NCBI RefSeq assembly: GCF_006715635.1
Contig: NZ_VFNP01000001.1
Span: 3,472,001-3,536,000 of the forward strand
Source of the DNA: Streptomyces sp. SLBN-118
Lineage (GTDB): Bacteria > Actinomycetota > Actinomycetes > Streptomycetales > Streptomycetaceae
Direction of reading: 5' to 3'
Length of the DNA: 64,000 nucleotides
The translations under genes were made by a program, and so were the position numbers. Below the pieces are notes generated by a model that saw nothing but the letters and a program-made list of their open reading frames with translations, was not told where the DNA came from and did no database searches. Below are positions 9,539-18,328 of the stretch, one piece after another. Numbering within the stretch: the stretch's first letter is position 1; every line of letters starts with the position of its first letter.

Positions 9539-10507
9539 ATGGATGATGTGACGGAAGTGACGCGTCAATGGCGGGGCTGGCAGGAAGCCGCCCAGGCCGC
9601 GCTGTACGGTCCCGGCGGCTTCTATCTGCAGCCCGAGGGACCTGCCGGGCACTTCCGTACGTCCGTGCACGCCTCGCCCCTGTTCGCCTCGGCAGTCGCC
9701 CGTCTGCTGACCTCGCTCGGACTCGACGGCCCCGGCGTGGACGACATGGCACTCGTCGACGTCGGCGCGGGTCGCGGTGAACTCCTCACGGGCGTACTGG
9801 CCGCGCTCCCCTCCGGCTTCCCCGTCCGTGCCTACGCGGTCGAACAGGCTCCCCGGCCCGCCGGTCTGGACCCGCGCATCGAGTGGTGCGCCGAGCCGCC
9901 CTCAGGCGTGAGCGGACTTCTGTTCGCGAACGAATGGCTGGACAACGTCCCGGTGGACGTCGCCGAGGCCGACCCGAACGGGGTGGCGCGCTATGTCCTC
10001 GTACGCCCGGACGGCACCGAGCGCCTCGGCTCTCCGGTCGACGGCGCGGACGCGAGGTGGCTGGCGCGCTGGTGGCCGCTGACCGAGCCCGGAACACGGG
10101 CGGAGATCGGGCGCCCGCGCGACGAGGCGTGGGCATCGGCGGTGGGCACGCTGCGGGCGGGTCTCGCCGTGGCGGTCGACTACGCGCACACGGCGCGTTC
10201 CCGTCCGCCGTTCGGCACGCTGACGGGCTTCCGCGCGGGCCGCGAGGTGCGCCCGGTCCCGGACGGCAGCTGCGACATCACGGCGCATGTGGCCCTGGAC
10301 GCCTGCGCGCTGCCCGGAGCGGAACTGCGCACCCAGCGGGAGGCCCTGCGCGACCTGGGCCTCACCGGCGAACGCCCGCCGCTGTCCCTGGCGTCGTCCG
10401 ACCCGACGGCCTACGTCCGCGCGCTGGCCTCGGCGAGCGAGGCGGCCGAACTGACGGCCCGCGGCGGCCTCGGCGACTTCGGCTGGCTGGTGCAGCGCAT
10501 CCGGTGA
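9539..10507 (+). CDS. MidA/NDUFAF7-family SAM-dependent methyltransferase
   Basis: About 322 residues. The methyltransferase core starts near residue 60 with the SAM-binding glycine motif [20 protein letters not shown]. It is followed by the family-specific [15 protein letters not shown] and the C-terminal [35 protein letters not shown] and [11 protein letters not shown]. In eukaryotes this family (NDUFAF7/MidA) methylates an arginine of the complex I 49-kDa subunit NDUFS2. Here the next gene, 53 bp downstream, encodes a NuoD/NDUFS2 homologue, strongly suggesting enzyme and substrate. In-frame GTG codons at 9530 and 9536 are alternative starts; GGTGGAG lies at 9519-9525. Confidence 0.88.
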   Translation: MDDVTEVTRQWRGWQEAAQAALYGPGGFYLQPEGPAGHFRTSVHASPLFASAVARLLTSLGLDGPGVDDMALVDVGAGRGELLTGVLAALPSGFPVRAYAVEQAPRPAGLDPRIEWCAEPPSGVSGLLFANEWLDNVPVDVAEADPNGVARYVLVRPDGTERLGSPVDGADARWLARWWPLTEPGTRAEIGRPRDEAWASAVGTLRAGLAVAVDYAHTARSRPPFGTLTGFRAGREVRPVPDGSCDITAHVALDACALPGAELRTQREALRDLGLTGERPPLSLASSDPTAYVRALASASEAAELTARGGLGDFGWLVQRIR

Positions 10508-10560
10508 CCGGGGTCCGGGGCGGAGCCTTGGGCGCCGACCGCACAAGGGATACTGGCCGC

Positions 10561-11703
10561 ATGACGGAGACCACGGTCGGCATCGGCGGCGCGGCGGAGA
10601 GCACCGACATGGTGCTCAACATCGGCCCCCAGCACCCCTCCACCCACGGCGTCCTCCGCCTCCGCCTCGTCCTGGACGGCGAGCGCATCCAGCATGCCGA
10701 GCCGGTCATCGGCTATATGCACCGCGGCGCCGAGAAGCTCTTCGAGGCGCGCGACTACCGCCAGATCGTCATGCTGGCCAACCGCCACGACTGGCTCTCC
10801 GCCTTCTCCAACGAACTCGGCGTCGTCATGGCCGTCGAGCGGATGCTCGGCATGGAGGTCCCGGAGCGCGCGGTCTGGACCCGTACGCTCCTCGCCGAGC
10901 TCAACCGGGTACTGAACCACCTGATGTTCCTCGGGTCGTACCCCCTCGAACTGGGCGGAATCACCCCGATCTTCCACGCCTTCCGCGAACGCGAAGATCT
11001 CCAGCACGTCATGGAGGAGGTCTCCGGCGGCCGGATGCACTACATGTTCAACCGGGTCGGCGGCCTCAAGGAGGACCTCCCGGCCGGCTGGCTCGGCCGG
11101 GCCCGGCACGCGGTGGCCGAGCTCCGCTCGCGGATGGACGTGTACGACCGCCTCGTCCTCGGCAACGAGATCTTCCGCGGCCGGACCCGCGGCGTGGGCG
11201 TGCTCCCGGCCGAGGCGGTGCACGCCTTCGGAGTGAGCGGCCCGATCGCCCGCGCGTCCGGTGTCGACTTCGATCTGCGGCGCGACGAGCCGTACCTCGC
11301 GTACGGGGAACTCCAGGACACCCTCAAGGTCGTCACGCGCGCGGAGGGCGACTGTCTGGCCCGCTTCGAGGTGCTGCTCGATCAGACGCACAACGCGCTG
11401 GAACTCGCGGACGCCTGCCTGGACCGGATCGCGGACCTGCCGCCCGGCCCGATCAACCAGCGGCTGCCGAAGGTGCTGAAAGCCCCCGAGGGCCACACCT
11501 ACGCCTGGACCGAGAACCCTCTCGGGATCAACGGCTACTACCTGGTCTCCAAGGGCGAGAAGACGCCCTACCGGCTGAAGCTGCGCTCGGCTTCGTACAA
11601 CAACATCCAGGCGCTGACGGTGCTGCTGCCGGGAACGCTGGTCGCCGACATGGTGGCGATCCTGGGATCGCTGTTCTTCGTCGTCGGCGACATCGACAAG
11701 TAG
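10561..11703 (+). CDS. nuoD2: Orphan NuoD-like (49-kDa) NADH-quinone oxidoreductase subunit
   Basis: 380 residues, homologous to NuoD/Nqo4/NDUFS2, the quinone-pocket subunit of complex [18 protein letters not shown] (residues 20-36) keeps the conserved quinone-site histidine (H29). [16 protein letters not shown] follows with R55. The site equivalent to the quinone-binding tyrosine of the usual R-M/I-D/E-Y-L motif is Trp78 (RHDWLSAF). The C-terminal signature is also altered ([11 protein letters not shown] instead of an S-L/I-D...DR pattern). No other nuo genes are adjacent, so this is a stand-alone paralogue, presumably additional to a full nuo operon elsewhere. It follows a MidA-type methyltransferase. 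Confidence 0.88.
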   Translation: MTETTVGIGGAAESTDMVLNIGPQHPSTHGVLRLRLVLDGERIQHAEPVIGYMHRGAEKLFEARDYRQIVMLANRHDWLSAFSNELGVVMAVERMLGMEVPERAVWTRTLLAELNRVLNHLMFLGSYPLELGGITPIFHAFREREDLQHVMEEVSGGRMHYMFNRVGGLKEDLPAGWLGRARHAVAELRSRMDVYDRLVLGNEIFRGRTRGVGVLPAEAVHAFGVSGPIARASGVDFDLRRDEPYLAYGELQDTLKVVTRAEGDCLARFEVLLDQTHNALELADACLDRIADLPPGPINQRLPKVLKAPEGHTYAWTENPLGINGYYLVSKGEKTPYRLKLRSASYNNIQALTVLLPGTLVADMVAILGSLFFVVGDIDK

Positions 11704-11727
11704 GGGCGCTCCCGGCGGGAGCGCCCC
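11703..11727 (+). terminator. Hairpin terminator after nuoD2
   Basis: A perfect 11-bp stem (GGGGCGCTCCC / GGGAGCGCCCC) with loop GGC begins at the last base of the nuoD2 stop codon. There is no T-run, as is usual in Streptomyces. Confidence 0.7.
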
Positions 11728-11734
11728 CTGGCAG

Positions 11735-11796
11735 GACCGGCCGGACAGGCCCTGGGGCACGACCGGTCGGACAGGCCCTGGGGCACGACCGGTCGG
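11735..11796. repeat. Two and a half tandem copies of a 26-bp unit
   Basis: Units at 11735-11760 and 11761-11786 differ at one base (position 7, C/T). A third partial unit of 10 bp follows at 11787-11796. The repeat lies between the converging 3' ends of nuoD2 and the coiled-coil gene. No protein-coding role is evident. Confidence 0.85.
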
Positions 11797-11804
11797 GCAA
11801 TGCC

Positions 11805-12788
11805 TCAGCTGACCGCGTTGCGCAGCTCGCCCACGTCGAACTGCTCCGTCTCGTCGTGCGCGGTCAGGTCGATGACCTTGCCGACCGCACGGGAGTCCGT
11901 CGACTGCTGCTCGGCCAGGGCCTCCTCGCCCACCACATCGGCGAGGTCCTCGTGCTGCACGGCCTCGATGGCCTTCTGCGCACCCGCCCCCTCGGCCGTG
12001 CCGAAGAAGTCGAAGCCGCTCTCGGGGCGCTTGGGGCGAGGTTGCGGGCCGTACGGAACGATCGCGGCGGCTGCGGGAACGGGACGACGGGCGGGAACGG
12101 CGGACGTCGGGCGGGTGTGCTGATCTTCCCCGGCGACCGCCGCGTGCTTCCCCTGCGGTTCGTCCGCCTCACGGGACCGCTCGGCCAGATCCCGGGCGCG
12201 GGCCTCTTCGACGGTCCTCTTCGCCTCTTGCGCGGCGGCGTTGCGGGACAGCTCGTCCAACGCCTTGTTGGCCCGCAGATAGGTCGCCGGGGTGGGCGTG
12301 GTCCCCGCCGGGGGCAGCGCCTTGACCGGGGACGCCGCTTCCAGCGCGAGCTGACGGCGGTCCTCCAGGACACCGGCCCGCTCGGTCTCGGCGGTCGCAT
12401 AACGCCGCAGCAGCTCGGCGTGCTCACCGCGAAGCGCCGCCAGCTCGACACGTTTGGCGCGCAGCTTCGCATCGAGCTTGGCGCGCAGCTCGCGCGATTC
12501 GTCGATGTCGGTTTCGAGTTCGGCTATGCGCTCCTCGGTCTTCCACGCGTCGCTGGCGCGTGCGCGGGTGAGCTCCGCGACGCGGCGACCTGCGGAACGG
12601 TCCCAGCTGCGCATGAGGACCGAGCCGGTCACGGCCGCGGCCGTCGCCGCGGTCACCAGCGAGCGGAGCATGACCGGCTCCGTCAAAAACCACGCGCCGG
12701 CGGCACAGATAACCGACGCTCCGGCGACCGCCGAGGGCGGCAGCAGCCTGTGAAGGGGCGGGGAATGGCGGTGGCGTCCACGTGGCAT
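11805..12788 (-). CDS. Membrane-anchored coiled-coil protein of unknown function
   Basis: About 327 residues from the ATG at 12788 (an earlier ATG at 12851 adds an unlikely extension). The basic N-terminus MPRGRHRH is followed by two hydrophobic segments (AVAGASVICAAGAWFL and SLVTAATAAAVTGSVLM). A charged coiled coil of about 100 residues follows (RIAELETDIDESRELRAKLD, KRVELAALRGEHAELLRRY). A Pro/Ala-rich linker leads to a C-terminal segment ending in TEQFDVGELRNAVS. The topology suggests a membrane anchor with a cytoplasmic rod. I do not recognise a named family. It is convergent with nuoD2 and co-oriented with the osmolyte transporter genes. Confidence 0.7.
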   Translation of the reverse strand: MPRGRHRHSPPLHRLLPPSAVAGASVICAAGAWFLTEPVMLRSLVTAATAAAVTGSVLMRSWDRSAGRRVAELTRARASDAWKTEERIAELETDIDESRELRAKLDAKLRAKRVELAALRGEHAELLRRYATAETERAGVLEDRRQLALEAASPVKALPPAGTTPTPATYLRANKALDELSRNAAAQEAKRTVEEARARDLAERSREADEPQGKHAAVAGEDQHTRPTSAVPARRPVPAAAAIVPYGPQPRPKRPESGFDFFGTAEGAGAQKAIEAVQHEDLADVVGEEALAEQQSTDSRAVGKVIDLTAHDETEQFDVGELRNAVS

Positions 12789-12894
12789 GGCCCGAAATTT
12801 ACCCTGCGTAGACGCCGAATGGGGTGTCGGCCCGGCAAATCTCTCGTTCAAGAACGCCGGGCCGCCCCGCTGCCCCTTCCCGGGCGGCTTCCCG

Positions 12895-13866
12895 CTACTT
12901 CTTGAGCAGCCCCTTCGACTCGAGATATGCCTTCGCCGCGTCCTGTGGCTTCGCGCGCTCCGCGTCCACCTTGCGGTTCAGCTCGGCAAGATCCTCGGTG
13001 GTCAGCACCTTGGTGAGCTTGTCGAGTACCGCGGCTATCTCCGGGGAATCCGCTTCCTTGGCATTGACCACCGGCAGAACGTTGTCGGCGTTCTGGAGCT
13101 TCTTGTCGTCCTCAAGGAAGACCAGGCCGTCCAGCACGGCGTCCGTGGTCGTGGTCAGCACCAGCTGGTCGGCGCCGTCCTTGACCGCCTGCTTCGACTG
13201 GGGGGTGCCCACGCCCTTCGGGTCGATGCCCGTGACATCAATGCCGTACGTCTTCTTCAGTCCCGGCGCACAGAAGGGCCGCACCTCGCACTCGTCGCCC
13301 GCCGCGATCTTCACCTGGAGCTTCGACTTCCCGAGGTCGGAAAGCGTCTTGAGCTTGTTCTTCTCGGCGAATTCCTTGCTCACCGCGAAGGCGTTCTGGT
13401 CGACGGCCGCACCGGCAGCCAGCACCTTCAGTCCGCGCGGCTCGGCAAGCTTGGTGAGAGCCGCGACGGTGGCGGTCACATCGCCGGACGCGACCGGCTT
13501 CTCGTCGGGCGCCTTCGGGCCGTTCACCTTCGCGTTGAGGAATTCGGCGATCGTCGCCGCGTATTCCGGTACGACGTCTATCTCGCCCTTCTCCAGGGAC
13601 GGCTCGTACAGCTCACGGTTCTTCACCGTGGTGACCGAGGTCTTGTATCCGGCGTCGCCCAGGAGCTGTGCGTAGAGCTCGGCGAGCACCTTGGACTCGG
13701 TGAAGGACGCGGCGCCGATGACGAGGGAGCCCTTCTTGTCCGAGCCGCCGCCCGACGCCGGGCCGTCCTTCGCCTTCTCCAGGCTGTCGCCGCCGCATGC
13801 GGCGAGAGAACCCGTCAGGGCCACCACACCGAGTACAGCTCCCGCGATGCGCGAGGTCTTGCTCAT
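12895..13866 (-). CDS. Glycine betaine/proline-type ABC transporter substrate-binding lipoprotein
   Basis: About 323 residues from ATG 13866. The signal peptide ends in lipobox LTGSLAAC, so the mature protein is a lipoprotein on the outer face of the membrane. The OpuAC/OsmX-type solute-binding fold is indicated by LVIGAASFTESKVLAELYAQLL, VPEYAATIAEFL and the C-terminal LDKLTKVLTTEDLAELNRKVD. Two permease genes lie upstream on the same strand and the ATPase is divergent, giving a complete quaternary-amine uptake system. Compatible-solute transport is the family role; the exact ligand is unknown. Confidence 0.92.
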   Translation of the reverse strand: MSKTSRIAGAVLGVVALTGSLAACGGDSLEKAKDGPASGGGSDKKGSLVIGAASFTESKVLAELYAQLLGDAGYKTSVTTVKNRELYEPSLEKGEIDVVPEYAATIAEFLNAKVNGPKAPDEKPVASGDVTATVAALTKLAEPRGLKVLAAGAAVDQNAFAVSKEFAEKNKLKTLSDLGKSKLQVKIAAGDECEVRPFCAPGLKKTYGIDVTGIDPKGVGTPQSKQAVKDGADQLVLTTTTDAVLDGLVFLEDDKKLQNADNVLPVVNAKEADSPEIAAVLDKLTKVLTTEDLAELNRKVDAERAKPQDAAKAYLESKGLLKK

Positions 13867-13890
13867 CAGGTTCTCTCCGTCCAAGTGGTG

Positions 13891-14559
13891 TCACACGGTC
13901 TTACGGAGGGGGTTCAGCAGCCGGTCGGCCGCGACCAGCACCCCCTCGACGAGCAGCGCGAGCAGCGCCGCGAGGAGTGCGCCCGCAACGACCTGCGGCG
14001 TGTTGTACGTGTTGAAGCCCGCGGTGATGATCCGGCCCAGCCCGCCCTGGCCCACCATCGAGGCAATCGTGGCCGTGGCCACCACCTGGACGGCGGCCGA
14101 CCTGAGCCCGGTCATGAGCAGGGGGTAGGCGAGGGGCAGTTCGACCCGGAAGAAGAGCTGGGGGCCCGACATGCCCATCCCCCGGGCGGCCTCGACCACC
14201 GCCCGGTCCACCTCCCGCATCCCCACATAGGCATTGGTCAGCAGCGGCGGCAGGGCGAACAGCACCAGAGCGATGATCGTCGGCAGATAGCCGGCGCTGC
14301 GCAGCGGCGTGAGCATGAAGAGGGCGAGGACCGCGAAGACCGGAATGGCCCGGCCCGCGTTGGAGATATTGACCGCGAGCGCGCCCCCCTTGCCGAGATG
14401 CCCGAGCCACAGCGCGATCGGCAGGGCGATCGCGCAGGCCAGCGCCAGGGACACCCCGCTGACATACACATGCTCGCCCAGCCGGCGCCAGGCACCGCTC
14501 TCCCCCGACCAGTTGGAGCCGGTGGTCAGCCATGTCCAGGCGTCGGCGAGCACACCCAT
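13891..14559 (-). CDS. ABC transporter permease (betaine/choline/proline type), second permease
   Basis: 222 residues, a ProW/OpuCB-type integral membrane subunit. It has about five hydrophobic segments and the EAA-like coupling sequence VDRAVVEAARGMGMSGPQLFFRVELPLAYPLLMTGLR, which docks on the ATPase. Its ATG shares one base with the stop of the preceding permease gene (TGATG), so translation is probably coupled. It lies 24 bp upstream of the binding-protein gene. Confidence 0.92.
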   Translation of the reverse strand: MGVLADAWTWLTTGSNWSGESGAWRRLGEHVYVSGVSLALACAIALPIALWLGHLGKGGALAVNISNAGRAIPVFAVLALFMLTPLRSAGYLPTIIALVLFALPPLLTNAYVGMREVDRAVVEAARGMGMSGPQLFFRVELPLAYPLLMTGLRSAAVQVVATATIASMVGQGGLGRIITAGFNTYNTPQVVAGALLAALLALLVEGVLVAADRLLNPLRKTV

Positions 14560-15287
14560 CAGACCGCCACCTTCACCTTCGGCGCCGGCGCCGAGGCCGG
14601 TTTCGCCGTGCGTATGCGGGTCCAGGGGGTGAACAGCCGCTGCAGGCCGAGCAGCAGCAGATCAGCAACGGCCGCGAGCAGCACACAGAGCACGGACGCG
14701 GTCAGCACCTGCGCCTTGAAGGTGGTCTGCACGCCGTCGTCGATGAGATTGCCCAGACCGCCCTTGCCGACCAGCGCACCGACCGTCGTCAGCGCGATCG
14801 TCGAGACGGTCGCTATGCGCAGGCCCGCCATCAACGCGGGCAGCGCGAGGGGCAGTTCGACCTCCCAGAGCAGTCGCCCCGGCCCGTACCCCATCCCGCG
14901 GGCGGCTTCCTTCGCCTCGTCGGGCACCGCGTCGAGCCCCGCCATGATGTTCCGTACGAGAATGGTCAGCGAGTACAGCACCAGACCGGTCACAACCAGC
15001 CCGGCAGACAGTCCGAAGACGGGCAGCAGCAGCGAGAACATCGCCAGTGACGGAATGGTGTAGAGCAGGGTCGTCAGCCCCAGGACCGGGCCCGCGAACC
15101 GCGGTTCGGCGCGCGCCAGCAGAGCCAGCGGAAAGGCCACGGCAAGGCCGATCAGGACGGACGCCGCGGTGATCCAGACGTGCTGGATCGTCGCGTCGGT
15201 CAACTCCTGGCTGCGGCTGCGCAGATACTCCCCGCAGATCCAGTCATTGGCCGCCAGACAGCTCTGGGCAGCCACCTGCGAACTCAT
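14559..15287 (-). CDS. ABC transporter permease (betaine/choline/proline type), first permease
   Basis: 242 residues from ATG 15287, nine bases behind GGGAGG. Hydrophobic segments start near residue 35 (WITAASVLIGLAVAFPLALLA). The coupling segment PDEAKEAARGMGYGPGRLLWEVELPLALPALMAGLR matches the ProW family. It heads the minus-strand transporter operon and diverges from the ATPase gene across about 130 bp, which should hold both promoters. Confidence 0.92.
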   Translation of the reverse strand: MSSQVAAQSCLAANDWICGEYLRSRSQELTDATIQHVWITAASVLIGLAVAFPLALLARAEPRFAGPVLGLTTLLYTIPSLAMFSLLLPVFGLSAGLVVTGLVLYSLTILVRNIMAGLDAVPDEAKEAARGMGYGPGRLLWEVELPLALPALMAGLRIATVSTIALTTVGALVGKGGLGNLIDDGVQTTFKAQVLTASVLCVLLAAVADLLLLGLQRLFTPWTRIRTAKPASAPAPKVKVAV

Positions 15288-15415
15288 GCACACCCACCTC
15301 CCCAGCAGCACCGAACGTACGTCTGGCGACCCTATCCCCGAGCACTGACAATCGCCGAGGGCCGCCACATTGCAGCAACATGGCTTTCACACAACACCCG
15401 TCACAATGGGGAACC

Positions 15416-16579
15416 ATGATCCGATTCGAGCGCGTCACCAAGCGGTACCCGGACGGAACGACAGCGGTCGACGACCTGTCGTTCGAGGTCGCCGAGGGCG
15501 AACTGGTCACGCTCGTCGGACCGTCCGGCTGCGGCAAGACCACCACCATGAAGATGGTCAACCGCCTGATCGAGCCGAGTAGTGGCCGGATATTCCTCGA
15601 CGGGGACGACATATCCGCCATCGACCCGGTCCAACTGCGCCGCCGCATCGGCTATGTGATCCAGCAGGTCGGCCTGTTCCCCCACAAAACGGTCCTGGAG
15701 AATGTCGCGACCGTCCCTCATCTCCTCGGCTGGAAGCGCGGCAAGGGCCGCGAGCGCGCCGCCGAACTCCTCGATCTGGTGGGCCTGGACCCGTCGGTGT
15801 ACGGCGACCGCTACCCCGAGCAGCTCTCCGGCGGCCAGCGCCAGCGCGTGGGAGTGGCCCGGGCGCTGGCCGCCGACCCGCCCGTGCTGCTGATGGACGA
15901 GCCGTTCGGCGCGGTCGACCCGGTGGTGCGCGAGCACCTTCAGAACGAGTTCCTCAGGCTCCAGTCCCAGGTGCGCAAGACTGTGCTCTTCGTCACCCAC
16001 GACATCGAGGAAGCCGTACGCCTCGGCGACCGTATCGCCGTCTACGGACAGGGGAGCATCGAGCAGTTCGACGCACCGGCCGCGGTTCTCGGCACCCCGG
16101 CCACCGCGTACGTGGCGGACTTCGTCGGCGCGGACCGCGGTCTCAAGCGGCTGTCGGTCACCCCCATCGAGGAGAGCGATCTCGACCAGCCGCCCGTCGT
16201 CCGCCTCGATGACCCGCTGCCGCTCGACCTCGGCTCCCGCTGGGCCGTCGTCCTGGACGGATCGGGCGACCTGCACGGCTGGATCTCCGCCGAGGAGGCA
16301 CGACAGAAGGGCACCGTAGGCGAACACGCCCGCCGGATGGAGGCCTGGCTGCCCGTAGGCGCCTCCCTCAAGCATGCCTTCGCCACGATGCTCCAGCACG
16401 ACGCGGGCTGGATCGCGGTCATCGACAAGGAGGAGACCGGGCGTTTCCTCGGGGTGCTCACCCCTGCCCGGCTGCACGAGGCACTGCGCCGCTCGATCGA
16501 CGCGGACGCGCAGGACATTCCGCGCAAAGACGTCACGCTGGAGACGATCGAGACGGTGACGGCCGTGACCAAGCTCTGA
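15416..16579 (+). CDS. ABC transporter ATP-binding protein (OpuCA/ProV type) with C-terminal CBS region
   Basis: 387 residues from ATG 15416. Walker A LVGPSGCGKTTTMKMVNRLI, Q-loop YVIQQVGLFPH, signature LSGGQRQRVGVARALA, Walker B VLLMDEPFGAVDP and H-loop VLFVTHDIEEA are all intact. The last 120 residues resemble a CBS-pair region (HGWISAEEARQKGTVGEHAR, GWIAVIDKEETGRFLGVLTPARL) that in OpuCA/OpuA homologues senses ionic strength or nucleotides. It is divergent from its permease and binding-protein genes. Confidence 0.94.
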   Translation: MIRFERVTKRYPDGTTAVDDLSFEVAEGELVTLVGPSGCGKTTTMKMVNRLIEPSSGRIFLDGDDISAIDPVQLRRRIGYVIQQVGLFPHKTVLENVATVPHLLGWKRGKGRERAAELLDLVGLDPSVYGDRYPEQLSGGQRQRVGVARALAADPPVLLMDEPFGAVDPVVREHLQNEFLRLQSQVRKTVLFVTHDIEEAVRLGDRIAVYGQGSIEQFDAPAAVLGTPATAYVADFVGADRGLKRLSVTPIEESDLDQPPVVRLDDPLPLDLGSRWAVVLDGSGDLHGWISAEEARQKGTVGEHARRMEAWLPVGASLKHAFATMLQHDAGWIAVIDKEETGRFLGVLTPARLHEALRRSIDADAQDIPRKDVTLETIETVTAVTKL

Positions 16580-16642
16580 GGAACCAGCCTCAGGAGCGAA
16601 GCTGCGTCAGGGGCGAGGGGTGCCGCAGCAGCCGAAGCTGCC

Positions 16643-17131
16643 TCAGTGAGCCGTCGGGGCCGCACCCGACCCGTTGTCCTCGTCCTCGGGGAGCTTGCAG
16701 ACCCGCTCGAGGAAGAACGCCGCCGCGATCACGCCGATGCCCGCCACGACCGAGAAGCCCGCATAGATCGCCTGGTCCCGGCGGGCCGGAATGTCCAGGG
16801 AGCCGAGCAGGTAGACGCCCGTACCGCCGTACATGCCCGAGACCAGCGCCGCCACCAGCGCGCTCGCCTGGCCGAAAACCACTGCCCGGGCCGCCATCAG
16901 GGGTTCCACGCCCTTCGCCCCCGGGCGGCGTTCGCGCTGGGCCCGGAGGCGGGCGCGGAGGGAGAGTGCCGTCGCCGTGAGGATGACGGCGATCACCGCC
17001 AGCACGATCGGCGCGGCCAGCGGCACGCTCGGCAGGGTGCCGAAGGCCTCCCACAGGCGGGCGCCGCCCCACGACAGCACGCCCGCCGCGGCGAAGAGAC
17101 CGGCCAGTACTCCGAGCCGTAGTTGCTTCAC
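16643..17131 (-). CDS. DUF3180 membrane protein
   Basis: 162 residues with four hydrophobic segments (GVLAGLFAAAGVLSW, LAAPIVLAVIAVILTATALSL, ASALVAALVSGMYGGTGVYLL, AIYAGFSVVAGIGVIAAAFFL). The family is actinobacterial and usually lies just downstream of folK, as here (48 bp). Function unknown. It reads from a GTG start and is convergent with the ABC ATPase gene. Confidence 0.85.
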   Translation of the reverse strand: MKQLRLGVLAGLFAAAGVLSWGGARLWEAFGTLPSVPLAAPIVLAVIAVILTATALSLRARLRAQRERRPGAKGVEPLMAARAVVFGQASALVAALVSGMYGGTGVYLLGSLDIPARRDQAIYAGFSVVAGIGVIAAAFFLERVCKLPEDEDNGSGAAPTAH

Positions 17132-17179
17132 CGAGAGCGCCGCCCTTCACCTGTCCTGGGTATTCGAAGAGCCTAACGA

Positions 17180-17779
17180 CTACTCGGGGAGACGGAGTTC
17201 CAGGTCGGCCCGGGCGAGCACATTGTGCTGGCCGACGCCGGCCAGCAGCTGGGCGACCGCTCCGCGGCCGGGCAGCTGGGCCCCCGGCTCGACATCGAGC
17301 CACGGCGCGAGTACGAACGCCCGCTCGTGGGCGCGCGGGTGGGGAAGCGTGAGCGCCGGGTCGTCGGAGACCACATCGGCGTAGGCCACGATGTCGACGT
17401 CGATCGTGCGCGGTCCCCAGCGCTCCTCCCGGACCCGGTCGAAGGCTTCCTCGATGGCCTGGCCGCGCTCCAGCAGGGAGGACGGGGGAAGCGTCGTCTT
17501 GATCACGACCACCGCGTTGAAGTACGAGGGCTGGGTGCCCGGCTCGACGCCCCACGGCTCCGTCTCGTACACCGGAGAGACGGCCTTGACCCGCAGGCCC
17601 GGCGTGTCCTCGAGCGCGTCGATCGCGCCCTGCAGGGTCTCCAGGCGGTTGCCCAGGTTGGAGCCGAGGGAGATCACCGCCCGTTTCGGGTTGGACAGGG
17701 TGACATCCGCCGCGTCGACCTGTTCCACCACGGAGGCGGGCACCGGCTGCACGGTCGGGTCGCTCTGGATCGAATTCAT
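17180..17779 (-). CDS. folK: 2-amino-4-hydroxy-6-hydroxymethyldihydropteridine pyrophosphokinase
   Basis: 199 residues. HPPK transfers pyrophosphate from ATP to 6-hydroxymethyldihydropterin in folate synthesis. The family signature is intact: VISLGSNLGNRLETLQGAI near residue 35, then YETEPWGV, WGPRTIDVDIVAY (acidic metal ligands) and LPHPRAHERAFVLAPW. Its ATG overlaps the folB stop by 4 bp, so folB-folK are translationally coupled. Confidence 0.96.
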   Translation of the reverse strand: MNSIQSDPTVQPVPASVVEQVDAADVTLSNPKRAVISLGSNLGNRLETLQGAIDALEDTPGLRVKAVSPVYETEPWGVEPGTQPSYFNAVVVIKTTLPPSSLLERGQAIEEAFDRVREERWGPRTIDVDIVAYADVVSDDPALTLPHPRAHERAFVLAPWLDVEPGAQLPGRGAVAQLLAGVGQHNVLARADLELRLPE

Positions 17780-18135
17780 ACTCGGCTCCGGGTGATCGTG
17801 ATGGACACGTCGTCGAAAGGCACCGTGATCGGTGCGTCCGGCTTGTGCACGACCACCTCGACCTGTTCGACGCCGTCATGCTTGAGGCACTGCTGCGCGA
17901 TCCGCTCCGCCAGCGTCTCGATCAGGTCGACGGGTTCGCCCTCGACGACCGCCACAACCTCCTCCGCCACGACGCCGTAGTGCACGGTCTTGGCCAGGTC
18001 GTCGCTGGCCGCCGCGGAGCGGGTGTCGATGCCGAGCACCAGATCCACGATGAAGGTCTGGCCCTCCTCGCGCTCCCGGGGGAAAACGCCATGGTGCCCG
18101 CGGGCCTTGAGGCCGCGCAGCGCGACACGATCCAC
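17776..18135 (-). CDS. folB: Dihydroneopterin aldolase
   Basis: 119 residues from GTG at 18135, which has AGGAG eight bases upstream; this start gives the usual FolB length. The enzyme cleaves dihydroneopterin to hydroxymethyldihydropterin and glycolaldehyde. Motifs: ALRGLKARGHHGVFPREREEGQ, the catalytic-region YGVVAEEVVAVVEGEPVDLIETLAERIA, and VVVHKPDAPI. About 190 bp separate it from the upstream NTF2-like gene; this stretch may contain an additional promoter. Confidence 0.95.
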   Translation of the reverse strand: MDRVALRGLKARGHHGVFPREREEGQTFIVDLVLGIDTRSAAASDDLAKTVHYGVVAEEVVAVVEGEPVDLIETLAERIAQQCLKHDGVEQVEVVVHKPDAPITVPFDDVSITITRSRV

Positions 18136-18328
18136 GCGAATCACTCCTGCTGTCGTTGGTCCTGCGGGCACGATGCCGCGTGCGGGCGGCACGGTGTCCA
18201 CGATCGAATCTACCTGCGAGCACCGACAGTGCCCGCCAACGGGTGCTGTGGACGAGGCCCCCGCGAGGCTGGTAGCCGCCCCTACCCCGAGGGCCGGATT
18301 GCCAATCCCCGAAGGCCCGCCTACCCAC

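Noticed and set aside
12787..15063. A 758-codon plus-strand open frame
   Set aside because: It is the complement of the osmolyte transporter genes and has Arg/His/Gly-rich composition typical of shadow frames.
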